NCBI RefSeq assembly: GCF_004187715.1
Contig: NZ_QZWF01000001.1
Span: 310,001 to 374,000, forward strand
Direction of reading: 5' to 3'
DNA length: 64,000 bases
Source of the DNA: Streptomyces sp. F001
Lineage (GTDB): Bacteria > Actinomycetota > Actinomycetes > Streptomycetales > Streptomycetaceae
Below the pieces are notes generated by a model. That model was not told the origin of the DNA, did not search any database, and saw only the letters and a program-made list of their open reading frames with translations. Below, piece by piece: positions 1 through 8,781 of the stretch (position 1 is the first letter of the stretch; each line of letters starts with the position of its first letter). Position numbers and translations under genes: made by a program.

Positions 1-648
1 CCGGCAGCGGTCCTGGTCGACCAGGACGATGCCGTCCTCTTCCCGCTTGTAGATCGCGCCGGACGGGCAGGACGCCGCGCACGAGGGATTGAGGCAGTGC
101 TCGCAGATCCGCGGCAGGAAGAACAGGAAGGTCTGCTCGAACTCCAGCTTGATCTTCTCCGAGACCTCCCGCAGCAGCACGTCCTGCTCTCCGGTCGCGG
201 CGGAGCCGCCGAGGCTGTCGTCCCAGTTCGCCGACCAGGAGATCTTCATGTCCTTGCCGGAGATCAGGGACTTGGGGCGGGCGACCGGGGTGTGCTCCTG
301 CAACGGGGCGTTGGTGAGGGTCTCGTAGTCGTAGGTCCAGGGTTCGTAGTAGTCGTCGAAGGAGGGGAGTCTGGGGTTGGCGAAGATGCCGATCAGCTTC
401 TTGAAGCGCCCGCCCGCCTTCAGTGTCAGCCGGCCTCGCCTGTTCAGTTTCCAGCCGCCCTCCCAGGTGTCCTGGTCCTCGTAGCGGCGGGGGTAGCCCT
501 GGCCGGGGCGGGTCTCGACATTGTTGAACCACACGTACTCGACGCCCGTGCGGTTGGTCCACGCCTGCTTGCAGGTGACCGAGCAGGTGTGGCAGCCGAT
601 GCACTTGTCGAGGTTCATCACCATCGCCATCTGGGCCATGACACGCAT
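1..648 (-). CDS. narH: Respiratory nitrate reductase beta subunit NarH (partial, C-terminus beyond left edge)
   Basis: NarH is the iron-sulfur electron-transfer subunit of membrane-bound nitrate reductase, passing electrons from the quinol-oxidising NarI to the NarG active site on the cytoplasmic face. The 216 visible codons start MRVMAQMAMVMNLDKC. The first cluster motif CIGCHTCSVTCKQAW lies near residue 16, and CEHCLNPSCAASCPSGAIYK near residue 184 supplies the next cysteine set. Both are typical of NarH. The ATG shares one base with the stop codon of narG (TGATG), so the two are translationally coupled in one operon. Only about 40 percent of the usual length of roughly 500 residues is visible. 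narJ and narI would be expected beyond the left edge (inference). Confidence 0.95.
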   Translation of the reverse strand, partial: MRVMAQMAMVMNLDKCIGCHTCSVTCKQAWTNRTGVEYVWFNNVETRPGQGYPRRYEDQDTWEGGWKLNRRGRLTLKAGGRFKKLIGIFANPRLPSFDDYYEPWTYDYETLTNAPLQEHTPVARPKSLISGKDMKISWSANWDDSLGGSAATGEQDVLLREVSEKIKLEFEQTFLFFLPRICEHCLNPSCAASCPSGAIYKREEDGIVLVDQDRCR

Positions 649-3600
649 CAGTACTCCACCTCCTGGTTCGCGCGGCGGCGGATGACGGTGACCTCGTCGC
701 GCTGGTTGCCGGTCGGGCCGAGGTAGTTGAAGGCGTACGACAGCTGGGCGTAGCCGCCGATCAGATGGCTGGGCTTGATCAGCAGCCGGGTCAGGGAGTT
801 GTGGATGCCGCCGCGCCGGCCGCTCGTCTCGGTGCGGGGCACGTCGATGAGCCGGTCCTGGGCGTGGTGCATGTAGACGGTGCCCTCGGGCATGCGGTGC
901 GAGACGATCGCGCGGGCGGCGACGACGCCGTTGCGGTTGACGGCCTCGACCCAGTCGTTGTCCTTGACCCCGACCTTGGCCGCGTCCTGCGTGCTCATCC
1001 AGATCGTCGGCCCGCCCCGTGAGAGGGAGAGCATGAACAGGTTGTCCTGGTACTCGGAGTGGATGGACCACTTGTTGTGCGGGGTCAGATAGCGGACCGT
1101 CACGCCCAGCTCGCCGACGTCCCCCAGGCGGGGCTCGTCGAACAGGGCGTCCATATTCAACGGTGGGCGATATACAGGGAGTTGCTCGCCCAGCGCGGTG
1201 ATCCAGTCGTGGTCGAGGTAGAAGTGCTGCCGGCCGGTGAGGGTGTGCCAGGGCTTGAGGCGCTCGACGTTGACCGTGAACGGCGAGTAGCGGCGCCCGC
1301 CGGTCTCCGAACCCGACCACTCCGGCGAGGTGATGACCGGGACGGGGGCGGCCTGGGTGTCGGCGAAGGTGATCTGCTTGCCCTCGTGTTCGGCCGCCAG
1401 GTCGGCCAGCCGGGTGCCCGTGCGGGCCTCCAGCGTGTGGAAGCCCTGGGTGGCGAGGTGGCCGTTGGTGGTCCCGGACAGGGCGAGGATCGCTTCGCAG
1501 GCGTGCACGTCCCGGGCGATGGAGGGGCGGCCGTCAGCCACTCCCCCGCGCACGGTGCCGTTCTTGTGCCGCAGGTACTCCAGCTCCCGGTCGAGCTTGA
1601 AGGTCACGCCCTTGGTGGTGGCGCCGAGGGTGTCCAGCAGCGGGCCGAGCGCGGCCATCTTCTCGGCCACGGCGCCGTAGTCACGTTCGACGGTGATCAG
1701 CTTCGGCATGGTGCGGCCGGGTACGGGCTCGCACTCACCCGCCTTCCAGTCCCGCACTTTGCCGTGCGGAGTGGCCAGTTCGTCCACCGTGTCGTGCAGC
1801 AGCGGCGCGGCCACGACGTCCTTGCGTAGGGCGAGATGGCCGACGGCCTGGCGGCTGAACTCGCGCGCGAGGGTGTGGAAGGCGTCGAAGTCGGTGCGGG
1901 TCTGCCAGGGCGGGGCGATCGCCGGGTTGAAGGCGTGCACGAACGGGTGCATGTCCGTGCTGGACAGGTCGTGCTTCTCGTACCAGGTGGCGGCCGGCAG
2001 GACGACGTCGGAGAAGACCGTGGTGCTGGTCATCCGGAAGTCCAGCGTCAGCAGCAGGTCGAGCTTGCCGACCGGGGCCTCCTTCCGCCACACCACGTCA
2101 CGGGGGCGCGCGTCGGGCGGTGCCTCGGCGGCGCGCAGAGAGGAGTCGGCGCCCAGCAGGTGCTTGAGGAAGTACTCGTTCCCCTTCGCCGACGAGCCCA
2201 GCAGATTGGCCCGCCACACGGTCAGTACCCGCGGGAAGTTCTCGGGCGCGTCCGGGTCCTCGACCGCGAACCGCAGCCTGCCCGCCTTCAGCTCCCCCAC
2301 CACGTGCTCGCCCACGTCGCGCCCCGCCCGCGCCGCTTCGTCGGCCAGGTCGAGCGGGTTGCGGTCGAACGTCGGGTACGAGGGCATCCAGCCCATCCGC
2401 GCCGACGCGGCGATCACATCCGCGGTGGCCTTTCCGGCGAACGGGCCGCCGGCCCCGGCCGCCGCCAGAGTGTCGGCGGAGAACGGGTCGTAGCGGAACT
2501 GGTCGCTGTGCAAATACCAGTACGCCGTCTGGATCATCAGGCGGGCCGGCCGGTTCCAGTCGGCCGCCGTCGCGATCGCCTGGTAGCCGGTGATCGGGCG
2601 GACCTTCTCCTGGCCGACGTAGTGCGCCCAGCCGCCGCCGTTGACGCCCTGGCAGCCGGTCAGCGTGGTGAGCGTCAGGAACGCCCGGTAGATGGTGTCG
2701 GAGTGGAACCAGTGGTTCGTCCCCGCCCCCATGATGATCATCGAACGGCCGCGGGACTCCTCGGCGGTGGCCGCGAATTCCCGCGCGATCCGGGCGGCCC
2801 GGTCGGCGTCCACCCCGGTGATCGCGGCCTGCCACGCGGGGGTGCAGGGCTCGGTGGCGTCGTCGTAGCCCGTGGGCCACCGGCCGGGCAGACCGTCGCG
2901 GGCCACCCCGTACTGGGCCAGCAGCAGGTCGTACACCGTGGTCACCAGCCGCCCGGCGATCCGCCGCACCGGCACCCCGCGCGGCAGGCGCCCCGCGCTG
3001 CCGTCGGGGGCGTCGAAGCGCGGCAACTCCACCACGACCGGGGCCTCGTCCCCGCCCGCCGCGGACAGCAACGGGTCGATGCCGCCGAGGTCCAGGTTCC
3101 ACTTCCCGGCGCCGCTCTCGCCGTAGCGGTCGCCGAGCGTGCCGTTCGGGACCGTCGGCCGCCCGCTCGCCGCATCGAGCAGGACGGTGCGGAACTCCGC
3201 GTGCTCGGCCTCCGCATCCGCCCCGCCGAAGTCGGTGGCGGTCAGGAACTTGCCCGGCACGTACGTCCCGGGTTTGCGCTCGTCCAGCGTGACCAGGAAC
3301 GGCAGGTCGGTGTACCGCTCGACGTAGTCCTGGAAGTACGGGGTCGTGCGGTCGACGAAGAACTCCTTCAGAACGACGTGCCCCATGGCCATCGCCAGCG
3401 CCCCGTCGGTGCCGGGCTGGGCCGCGAGCCACTCGTCGGCGAACTTCACGTTGTCCGCGTAGTCCGGGGAGACCGCCACCACCTTCTGGCCCCGATAGCG
3501 CGCCTCGGCCATCCAGTGGGCGTCCGGGGTGCGGGTCACCGGCAGATTGGAGCCCCACATGATCAGATACCCGGCGTCCCACCAGTCCCCCGACTCCGGT

Positions 3601-4382
3601 ACGTCGGTCTGGTCGCCGAACACCTGCGGCGAGGCCACCGGCAGGTCGGCGTACCAGTCGTAGAAGGACAGCATCGCCCCGCCGAGCAGGGAGTAGAAGC
3701 GGGCCCCTGCCGCGTGGGAGACCATCGACATCGCCGGGATCGGGGAGAACCCGGCCAGCCGGTCCGGACCGTACTCCTTGATCGTGTGGACGTGCGCGGC
3801 GGCGACCAGTTCCACCGCCTCGTCCCAGCTCGCCCGCACCAGGCCACCCCTGCCCCGGACCGCCTTGTAGCGGCGGGCGCGCTCCGGGTCGGACACGATG
3901 TCCGCCCAGGCCGCCACCGGATCGCCCAGCCGCTGCTTGGCCTCCCGGTACATCTGCAGCAGCACGCCGCGTACGTACGGGTAGCGCACCCGGGTGGGCG
4001 AGTACGTGTACCAGGAGAACGCCGCCCCGCGTGGGCAGCCGCGCGGCTCGTACTCCGGGCGGTCCGGGCCCACCGACGGGTAGTCCGTCTGCTGGGCCTC
4101 CCAGGTGATGATGCCGTCCTTGACGTACACCTTCCACGAGCATGAACCGGTGCAGTTCACGCCGTGCGTGGAGCGCACCACCTTGTCGTGCGACCAGCGG
4201 TCCCGGTAGAACTCGTCCGCTTGACGGCCACCGGTCCTGTGCAGCGAGCGCAGATCCTCCGAGACCTCCGCGCGGGTGAAGAACCGGCGTGAGCGCACCA
4301 GCGCCTCGGCCACCTCCCCGTCCAGCGCCGCCTGCCGCTTCCTGCCTTGCCTGCCCGATGTCGGCCCGGTCTGTGCGGCCAC
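648..4382 (-). CDS. narG: Respiratory nitrate reductase alpha subunit NarG
   Basis: NarG is the catalytic molybdenum bis-MGD subunit that reduces nitrate to nitrite during anaerobic respiration. The 1244-residue product matches the length of E. coli NarG. Near residue 75 it carries HGVNCTGSCSWKVYVKDG, the His/Cys N-terminal [4Fe-4S] motif, followed by the NarG-type QQTDYPSVGPDRPEYEPRGCPRGAAFSW stretch (given here only as a landmark near residues 97-124). GTG is taken as start because a purine-rich GAGGAAGGGG lies just upstream. It is first in an operon with narH. The upstream 280 bp, shared with a divergent cyclic-nucleotide-binding gene, contain dyads resembling the DevR/OsdR boxes seen elsewhere in the island, which suggests oxygen/redox control (inference). 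Confidence 0.97.
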   Translation of the reverse strand: MAAQTGPTSGRQGRKRQAALDGEVAEALVRSRRFFTRAEVSEDLRSLHRTGGRQADEFYRDRWSHDKVVRSTHGVNCTGSCSWKVYVKDGIITWEAQQTDYPSVGPDRPEYEPRGCPRGAAFSWYTYSPTRVRYPYVRGVLLQMYREAKQRLGDPVAAWADIVSDPERARRYKAVRGRGGLVRASWDEAVELVAAAHVHTIKEYGPDRLAGFSPIPAMSMVSHAAGARFYSLLGGAMLSFYDWYADLPVASPQVFGDQTDVPESGDWWDAGYLIMWGSNLPVTRTPDAHWMAEARYRGQKVVAVSPDYADNVKFADEWLAAQPGTDGALAMAMGHVVLKEFFVDRTTPYFQDYVERYTDLPFLVTLDERKPGTYVPGKFLTATDFGGADAEAEHAEFRTVLLDAASGRPTVPNGTLGDRYGESGAGKWNLDLGGIDPLLSAAGGDEAPVVVELPRFDAPDGSAGRLPRGVPVRRIAGRLVTTVYDLLLAQYGVARDGLPGRWPTGYDDATEPCTPAWQAAITGVDADRAARIAREFAATAEESRGRSMIIMGAGTNHWFHSDTIYRAFLTLTTLTGCQGVNGGGWAHYVGQEKVRPITGYQAIATAADWNRPARLMIQTAYWYLHSDQFRYDPFSADTLAAAGAGGPFAGKATADVIAASARMGWMPSYPTFDRNPLDLADEAARAGRDVGEHVVGELKAGRLRFAVEDPDAPENFPRVLTVWRANLLGSSAKGNEYFLKHLLGADSSLRAAEAPPDARPRDVVWRKEAPVGKLDLLLTLDFRMTSTTVFSDVVLPAATWYEKHDLSSTDMHPFVHAFNPAIAPPWQTRTDFDAFHTLAREFSRQAVGHLALRKDVVAAPLLHDTVDELATPHGKVRDWKAGECEPVPGRTMPKLITVERDYGAVAEKMAALGPLLDTLGATTKGVTFKLDRELEYLRHKNGTVRGGVADGRPSIARDVHACEAILALSGTTNGHLATQGFHTLEARTGTRLADLAAEHEGKQITFADTQAAPVPVITSPEWSGSETGGRRYSPFTVNVERLKPWHTLTGRQHFYLDHDWITALGEQLPVYRPPLNMDALFDEPRLGDVGELGVTVRYLTPHNKWSIHSEYQDNLFMLSLSRGGPTIWMSTQDAAKVGVKDNDWVEAVNRNGVVAARAIVSHRMPEGTVYMHHAQDRLIDVPRTETSGRRGGIHNSLTRLLIKPSHLIGGYAQLSYAFNYLGPTGNQRDEVTVIRRRANQEVEY

Positions 4383-4565
4383 CGCTCCGCCCCTTCCTCA
4401 GGCCTCGTCGCCCATCTGGATGCTCGGTTCGGTCTCACCAGGGAACGCCGTTCCTCGCCTTGCCTCAAACTCTGGCATCGACACCCGACACCTCATGGTT
4501 TTTGTTGCGCCGAACGGCCGCCCGGCAGCAGGCGGTCTGCCGTATGCAGCCGCCTGGCCCGAGTG

Positions 4566-4613
4566 GTCCCTGACCAGGGCCGTGTGGCCCATGGGCACGG
4601 GCCGTACCGTGCC
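4566..4613. promoter_or_regulatory. Dyad cluster in the narG / CNB-protein divergent promoter
   Basis: Three overlapping inverted repeats are visible: CCCT-GACC-AGGG near 4568-4579, GGGCC-GTGT-GGCCC at 4577-4590, and GGCACGG-GCCGTA-CCGTGCC at 4594-4613. The middle one fits the GGGNC-N4-GNCCC geometry of DevR/OsdR boxes and matches dyads upstream of osdR, the phosphoketolase gene and hmp. It lies about 70 bp upstream of the CNB gene and about 195 bp upstream of narG, so it could serve both. That it is an operator is inferred from position and similarity. Confidence 0.5.
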
Positions 4614-4660
4614 TGCACGCTGGAAGCGGCAGGTCCCCAGACCCTCACCGGAGGCAGGTC

Positions 4661-5125
4661 ATGACCGCTCCCACCGCCCTCAGCATCCTGCGCGCCCTGC
4701 CCGCCGAGCACCGGCAGCGGCTGATGCGGATCCCACGGGAAGTGATGTTCCCCCAGGGCACCCGTCTGTTCGAGGAGGGTGGCCGGGCAGAGCGGTTCTG
4801 GATCATCCGCACCGGCGCGGTCGCCCTCGACCTGCATGTCCCCGGTCGCCGGGCCGCTGTCATCGAGACCCTCGGTCACAACGAACTCATCGGCTGGTCA
4901 TGGTTGTTCGCCCCGCACGTCTGGCATCTGGGCGCGGAGGCGACCTCGCCGGTCCGGGCGTACGAGTTCGACGCCACGGCCGTGCGCACGATGTGCCAGG
5001 ACGACCCCGGGTTCGGCCTGTCCATCACCCAGTGGGTGGGCGACATCCTCGCCCACCGGCTGCACTCGACCCGTACCCGCCTGCTCGACCTGTACGCCCC
5101 GTACGGCAGCGGCAGCGTCGTCTGA
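4661..5125 (+). CDS. Stand-alone cyclic nucleotide-binding domain protein (Crp-like, no HTH)
   Basis: This 154-residue protein is a single cNMP-binding (cupin-like) domain. The pattern runs LRALPAEHRQRL, FPQGTRLFEEGG, RFWIIRTGAVALDL, then ETLGHNELIGWSWLF. It ends just after the domain helices, so the C-terminal winged helix of a Crp/Fnr regulator (usual length about 220 residues) is absent. The ATG follows GGAGGCAGGTC, a good ribosome binding site. It is divergent from narG and tail-to-tail with osdR. A sensory or partner-binding role within the nitrate/dormancy island is likely, but no output domain is visible. It could bind cAMP or another ligand, or only keep the fold. Confidence 0.85.
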   Translation: MTAPTALSILRALPAEHRQRLMRIPREVMFPQGTRLFEEGGRAERFWIIRTGAVALDLHVPGRRAAVIETLGHNELIGWSWLFAPHVWHLGAEATSPVRAYEFDATAVRTMCQDDPGFGLSITQWVGDILAHRLHSTRTRLLDLYAPYGSGSVV

Positions 5126-5177
5126 CCCAGCCGGGCCCGAGTCAGCGGCCGGCACGCCCCTGGATGCGGATGCCGGC

Positions 5178-5870
5178 TCAGTGCCCTTGCTGCCTCAGCC
5201 GGTCCCGGGCCTGGCTGGCGATCATCGCGGCCTGGATGCGCCGCTCGACACCGAGCTTCGCCAGCAGGCGGGAGATGTGGTTCTTCACGGTCTTCTCGGC
5301 CAGGTACAGTCGCTGCCCGATCTGGCGGTTGGTCAGGCCCTCGCCGATCAGCGCCAGAATCTCCCGCTCCCGGTCGGTCAGGCCCGGCAGCCCCTCCGGC
5401 TCCGGTTCCTGCTGCTGCCCTCCGCGGAGCCTGGCCATCAGCCTGGTCGTGGCGCTCGGGTCGAGCAGCGACTGGCCACGTGCCACGGTGCGTACGGCCG
5501 ACACCAGGTCGGAGCCCTGGATCTGTTTGAGGACGTACCCGGACGCGCCCGCCATGATCGAGTCCAGCAGGGCCTCCTCGTCGTCGAACGAGGTCAGCAT
5601 CAGGCAGGCCAGCTCGGGCATGCGCGAGCGCAGCTCCCGGCACACGGTCACACCGTCGCCGTCCGGCAGCCGGATGTCGAGCACCGCCACGTCCGGGCGC
5701 AACGCCGGGACACGCACCAGTGCCTGCTCGACCGTGCCGGCCTCGCCGACCACCGAGATGTCCGGCTCGTCGTCGAGCAGGTCGCGCACTCCCCGCCGTA
5801 CCACTTCGTGGTCGTCCAGCAGGAAGACCCGGATCGGGCTGCCGGGGCCGGACTGCTCACTGTCCGCCAT
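5178..5870 (-). CDS. osdR: DevR/DosR-type response regulator (OsdR-like), orphan in this window
   Basis: This is a NarL-family response regulator of 230 residues. The receiver domain (about 12-130) has the acidic pocket D19-D20 and phosphoacceptor D65 in [14 protein letters not shown] LuxR-type HTH (about 160-220) reads [32 protein letters not shown] and so on. The stretches [33 protein letters not shown] and ERRIQAAM are strikingly like M. tuberculosis DevR/DosR, the hypoxia/NO dormancy regulator, and its Streptomyces counterpart OsdR (family knowledge). No histidine kinase lies beside it, so its sensor must be elsewhere. Its upstream region holds a 34-bp perfect palindrome containing the putative box, which suggests autoregulation. 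The assignment to the DevR/OsdR group is firm. Orthology to a named gene is inferred. Confidence 0.88.
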   Translation of the reverse strand: MADSEQSGPGSPIRVFLLDDHEVVRRGVRDLLDDEPDISVVGEAGTVEQALVRVPALRPDVAVLDIRLPDGDGVTVCRELRSRMPELACLMLTSFDDEEALLDSIMAGASGYVLKQIQGSDLVSAVRTVARGQSLLDPSATTRLMARLRGGQQQEPEPEGLPGLTDREREILALIGEGLTNRQIGQRLYLAEKTVKNHISRLLAKLGVERRIQAAMIASQARDRLRQQGH

Positions 5871-5963
5871 CAGTTACTCCTCGTGTCCGTGTGTCGCGTT
5901 CCTTGCCGGTGCCCGGTCGTGGGCGAACCCGGCCTCTCCTCCAGATCCTGCTCGCCTCAGGGC

Positions 5964-5997
5964 CGAAGGGACAGGGCCGATCGGCCCTGTCCCTTCG
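5964..5997. promoter_or_regulatory. 34-bp perfect palindrome upstream of osdR (putative operator, possibly also terminator)
   Basis: The sequence reads identically on both strands over all 34 bases, with core GGGCCGATCGGCCC at 5974-5987. The centre is about 110 bp upstream of the osdR start, similar to the distance of the matching box upstream of the phosphoketolase gene. It also begins 20 bp downstream of the phosphoketolase stop codon, so as RNA it could act as that gene's terminator. No T-run follows. Both roles may coexist. Confidence 0.65.
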
Positions 5998-6017
5998 AAC
6001 CCGCCTCACCGCGCCGG

Positions 6018-8399
6018 TCAGCCGTCCCAGGTCCAGTCGGCGACTTCCGGCAGGTCGGTGCCGTGCTCGCGGATCCAGTCGTGGTGGCGCAGCCGCACGT
6101 CCTCCATCCGCTGCCGTACGGCCGCGGCGCGCACCGCGAGGCCGGGAACGCGGTCGATGACGTCCATGACCAGGCGGTAGCGGTCGAGATCGTTGCGGAC
6201 GACCATGTCGAACGGCGTGGTCGTGGTGCCGATCTCCTTGTACCCGCGCACGTGCAGATGCCGGTGTCCGGTGCGGCGGTAGGCGAGCCGGTGGATCAGC
6301 CAGGGATAGCCGTGGTAGGCGAAGATCACCGGCTTGTCGGGGGTGAACAGGCCGTTGTATTCGAATTCGGTCATGCCGTGCGGGTGTTCCCCGCTCGGCA
6401 TCAGCCGCGCGATGTCGACCACGTTGACCACGCGCACCGACAGCTCCGGCAGGTGGCGGCGCAGCAACTGCGCGGCGGCCAGCACCTCCTGGGTGGGAAC
6501 GTCGCCGGCGCAGGCCAGTACCACGTCCGCTTCGCCGCCGTTCTCCGTCCCGGCCCACTCCCAGATCCCGGCGCCGCGCGCGCAGTGGACGCGGGCCTGC
6601 TCCATGGAGAGCCAGTCGAAGCAGGGCTGCTTCCCGGCGACGATCACGTTGACGTAGTCGCGGCTGCGCAGCGCGTGATCGGCCACCGAGAGCAGCGTGT
6701 TGGCGTCCGGTGGCAGGTAGACCCGTACCGCTTCCGGGCTCTTGTTCATGATGTGGTCGACGAAACCGGGGTCCTGGTGGGAGAAGCCGTTGTGGTCCTG
6801 GCGCCACACGTGCGAGGTGAGCAGGTAGTTGAGGGAGGCGATGGGGGCGCGCCAGGGCAGGCCGCGGGTGACGCGCAGCCACTTGATGTGCTGGTTGACC
6901 ATCGAGTCGACGATGTGGACGAAGGCCTCGTAGCAGGAGAACAGGCCGTGCCGTCCGGTGAGGAGGTAGCCCTCCAGCCAGCCCTGACAGGTGTGCTCGG
7001 AGAGGATCTCCATCACCCGGCCGTGCCGGTCGAGGTGCTCGTCGACGTCCAGGGTGCCGGCCTGCCAGGCCTTGCCGCTGGCGGCGTAGACCGCCTGGAG
7101 GCGGTTGGAGGCGGTCTCGTCAGGGCCGACCAGGCGGAAGTCGCGTCGTTCGGCGGTCGCCCTCATGACGTGTTCCAGGAAGTCGCCCAGCACGCGGGTC
7201 GGCTCGTGCAGCGTGGCGCCGGGCTTGTCGACGTCGACCGCGTACGACTCCAATGGCGGAAGCGGGAGTTCGCGCAGCAGCAGGCCCCCGTTGGCGTGCG
7301 GGGTGGCGCCGAGCCGACGGGCGCCCTCGGGGATGCAGGCCAGAACCTCCGGCCGGGGGCAGCCCTGCTCGTCGAACAACTCCTCCGGGCGGTAGGAGCG
7401 CAGCCAGTCCTCCAGCTGCCGTAGGTGCTGGTGATTGTCCCGTACGGCAGACAGCGGGACCTGGTGGGAGCGCCACGTGCCTTCCACCGGCAGGCCGTCG
7501 ACTTCGGCCGGTCCTGTCCAGCCCTTGGGGGTGCGCAGCACGATGACCGGCCACCGGGGGCGCTCAGCCGCGCCCTGCTCGCGGGCGGCGTGCTGGATCG
7601 CGGCGATGCGGTCCAGGGCGGTGTCCATGGCGTGCGCCATCGCCTGGTGTACGGCGGCCGGGTCGTCGCCCGTCACGTGGATCGGGTCGTGGCCATACCC
7701 TTCGAGCAGGGCGTCGAGTTCGGCTTCGGGGAGCCGGGCCAGCACGGTCGGGTTGGCGATCTTGTAGCCGTTGAGGTGGAGAATCGGCAGGACGGCACCG
7801 TCGTGGACCGGGTCGAGGAACTTGTTGGAGTGCCAGGAGGCGGCCAGGGGGCCCGTCTCCGCCTCGCCGTCGCCGATGACGCAGGCGACGATCAGGTCGG
7901 GGGCGTCCAGTGCGGCCCCGTAAGCATGGGAGAGCGAATAGCCCAGCTCACCGCCCTCGTGGATCGAGCCGGGCGTCTCCGGCGCGACGTGGCTGGGTAC
8001 CCCGCCCGGGAACGAGAACTGCTTGAACAGCCGCGCCATGCCGGCCGCGTCCCGGGTGACATCGGGGTAGGTCCGGGTGTACGAGCCTTCCAACCAGGAA
8101 CCTGCGACCACTGCGGGGCCGCCGTGGCCGGGCCCCCAGATGCACAGGGCATTCAGGCCGCGGGCCCGGATGACACGGTTGAGGTGGGTGTACACGAGGT
8201 TGAGGCCGGGGGACGTGCCCCAGTGGCCCAGCAGCCGCGGCTTGACGTGCTCGGGCCGCAGCGGCTCGGTCAGCAGCGGGTTGGCCATGAGGTAGATCTG
8301 GCCGACGGACAGGTAGTTCGCGGCACGCCAGTGGGCGTTCAGCGTCCTGAGCTCGTCATCGGTGAGGTGGGCGGGCGCCTGCGAGGTGTCGACGGACAT
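6018..8399 (-). CDS. xfp: Xylulose-5-phosphate / fructose-6-phosphate phosphoketolase
   Basis: This thiamine-diphosphate enzyme cleaves xylulose-5-P or fructose-6-P with phosphate to acetyl-phosphate plus glyceraldehyde-3-P or erythrose-4-P. It gives an ATP-yielding route from sugar phosphates that needs no oxygen. The 793-residue length is normal for Xfp. Motifs seen are GHGGPA, the ThDP motif [19 protein letters not shown] and the family-specific [10 protein letters not shown] and GYGHDPI. The start MSVDTSQAP is chosen because GGAAGGGGA precedes it. The frame stays open further upstream, but without homology. A GGGCCGATCGGACC box lies about 95 bp upstream. Its place between osdR and narK suggests use under oxygen limitation (inference). 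Confidence 0.96.
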   Translation of the reverse strand: MSVDTSQAPAHLTDDELRTLNAHWRAANYLSVGQIYLMANPLLTEPLRPEHVKPRLLGHWGTSPGLNLVYTHLNRVIRARGLNALCIWGPGHGGPAVVAGSWLEGSYTRTYPDVTRDAAGMARLFKQFSFPGGVPSHVAPETPGSIHEGGELGYSLSHAYGAALDAPDLIVACVIGDGEAETGPLAASWHSNKFLDPVHDGAVLPILHLNGYKIANPTVLARLPEAELDALLEGYGHDPIHVTGDDPAAVHQAMAHAMDTALDRIAAIQHAAREQGAAERPRWPVIVLRTPKGWTGPAEVDGLPVEGTWRSHQVPLSAVRDNHQHLRQLEDWLRSYRPEELFDEQGCPRPEVLACIPEGARRLGATPHANGGLLLRELPLPPLESYAVDVDKPGATLHEPTRVLGDFLEHVMRATAERRDFRLVGPDETASNRLQAVYAASGKAWQAGTLDVDEHLDRHGRVMEILSEHTCQGWLEGYLLTGRHGLFSCYEAFVHIVDSMVNQHIKWLRVTRGLPWRAPIASLNYLLTSHVWRQDHNGFSHQDPGFVDHIMNKSPEAVRVYLPPDANTLLSVADHALRSRDYVNVIVAGKQPCFDWLSMEQARVHCARGAGIWEWAGTENGGEADVVLACAGDVPTQEVLAAAQLLRRHLPELSVRVVNVVDIARLMPSGEHPHGMTEFEYNGLFTPDKPVIFAYHGYPWLIHRLAYRRTGHRHLHVRGYKEIGTTTTPFDMVVRNDLDRYRLVMDVIDRVPGLAVRAAAVRQRMEDVRLRHHDWIREHGTDLPEVADWTWDG

Positions 8400-8487
8400 C
8401 TGGGTCCCCTTCCGGATCGGGGTTCGGCGGCAGGTGCATGTCGTTCCGCACCAGACCACCCTCCGACGGATCCCCGGGTACCCGACA

Positions 8488-8501
8488 GGGCCGATCGGAC
8501 C
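8488..8501. promoter_or_regulatory. OsdR-like box upstream of the phosphoketolase gene
   Basis: GGGCCGATCGGACC is a near-perfect dyad differing by one base from the core of the palindrome upstream of osdR. It is centred about 95 bp upstream of the phosphoketolase start codon. Binding by OsdR is inferred. Confidence 0.5.
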
Positions 8502-8532
8502 ACACCCACCCGCTGAAGGGGCCGGGACACCG

Positions 8533-8704
8533 CTGAGCGCTCCGCTGGAAGTCCGGTACGCCACCCGCGGGTGCGTCGCGGCTGGTCGCGCCCACGGTGG
8601 GAGTCCACCCGCTCGAGCGAAGCCGAGAGTGAGGAAGGAGCCGCATCCAGATGGAGCCCCGCGCCCCTGTCGGGCGCTGCCGAACCGCACCGGACTTCGC
8701 CGAG
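8533..8704 (+). repeat. Dispersed intergenic repeat, copy 1
   Basis: The block from CTGAGCGCTCCGCTGGAAGT to CGGACTTCGCCGAG is closely matched by 19592-19715 in the same orientation. Shared segments include GCTGGAAGTCCGGTACGCCA, AGCCCCGCGCCCCT and GCTGCCGAACCG. Copy 1 carries about 48 bp extra in the middle. It lies in the gap between the narK pseudogene and the phosphoketolase gene. It encodes no plausible protein and looks like a non-coding repeat of the kind scattered through Streptomyces genomes. Confidence 0.75.
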
Positions 8705-8781
8705 TCCACTCAAAACCGCACGATGGCCACAGGGCGGCGGAAGCGGTGCGGCAGGGTGTGCGCCATGGTGCCGGCACCCGC

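Noticed and set aside
648..4145. Long open frames opposite narG, including one of 769 codons (1836-4145, plus strand)
   Set aside because: They are GC-frame shadows of narG with low-complexity Arg/Gly/Pro/Ala-rich translations, no ribosome binding site and no recognisable domain.
4276..7424. Plus-strand frames of 634 and 881 codons over osdR and xfp
   Set aside because: They are antisense to clearly conserved genes; the translations have no family features.
8400..8777. N-terminal extension of the phosphoketolase frame to 8777
   Set aside because: The extra 126 residues cover the dispersed repeat and the operator, lack homology, and a good ribosome binding site precedes the internal ATG.
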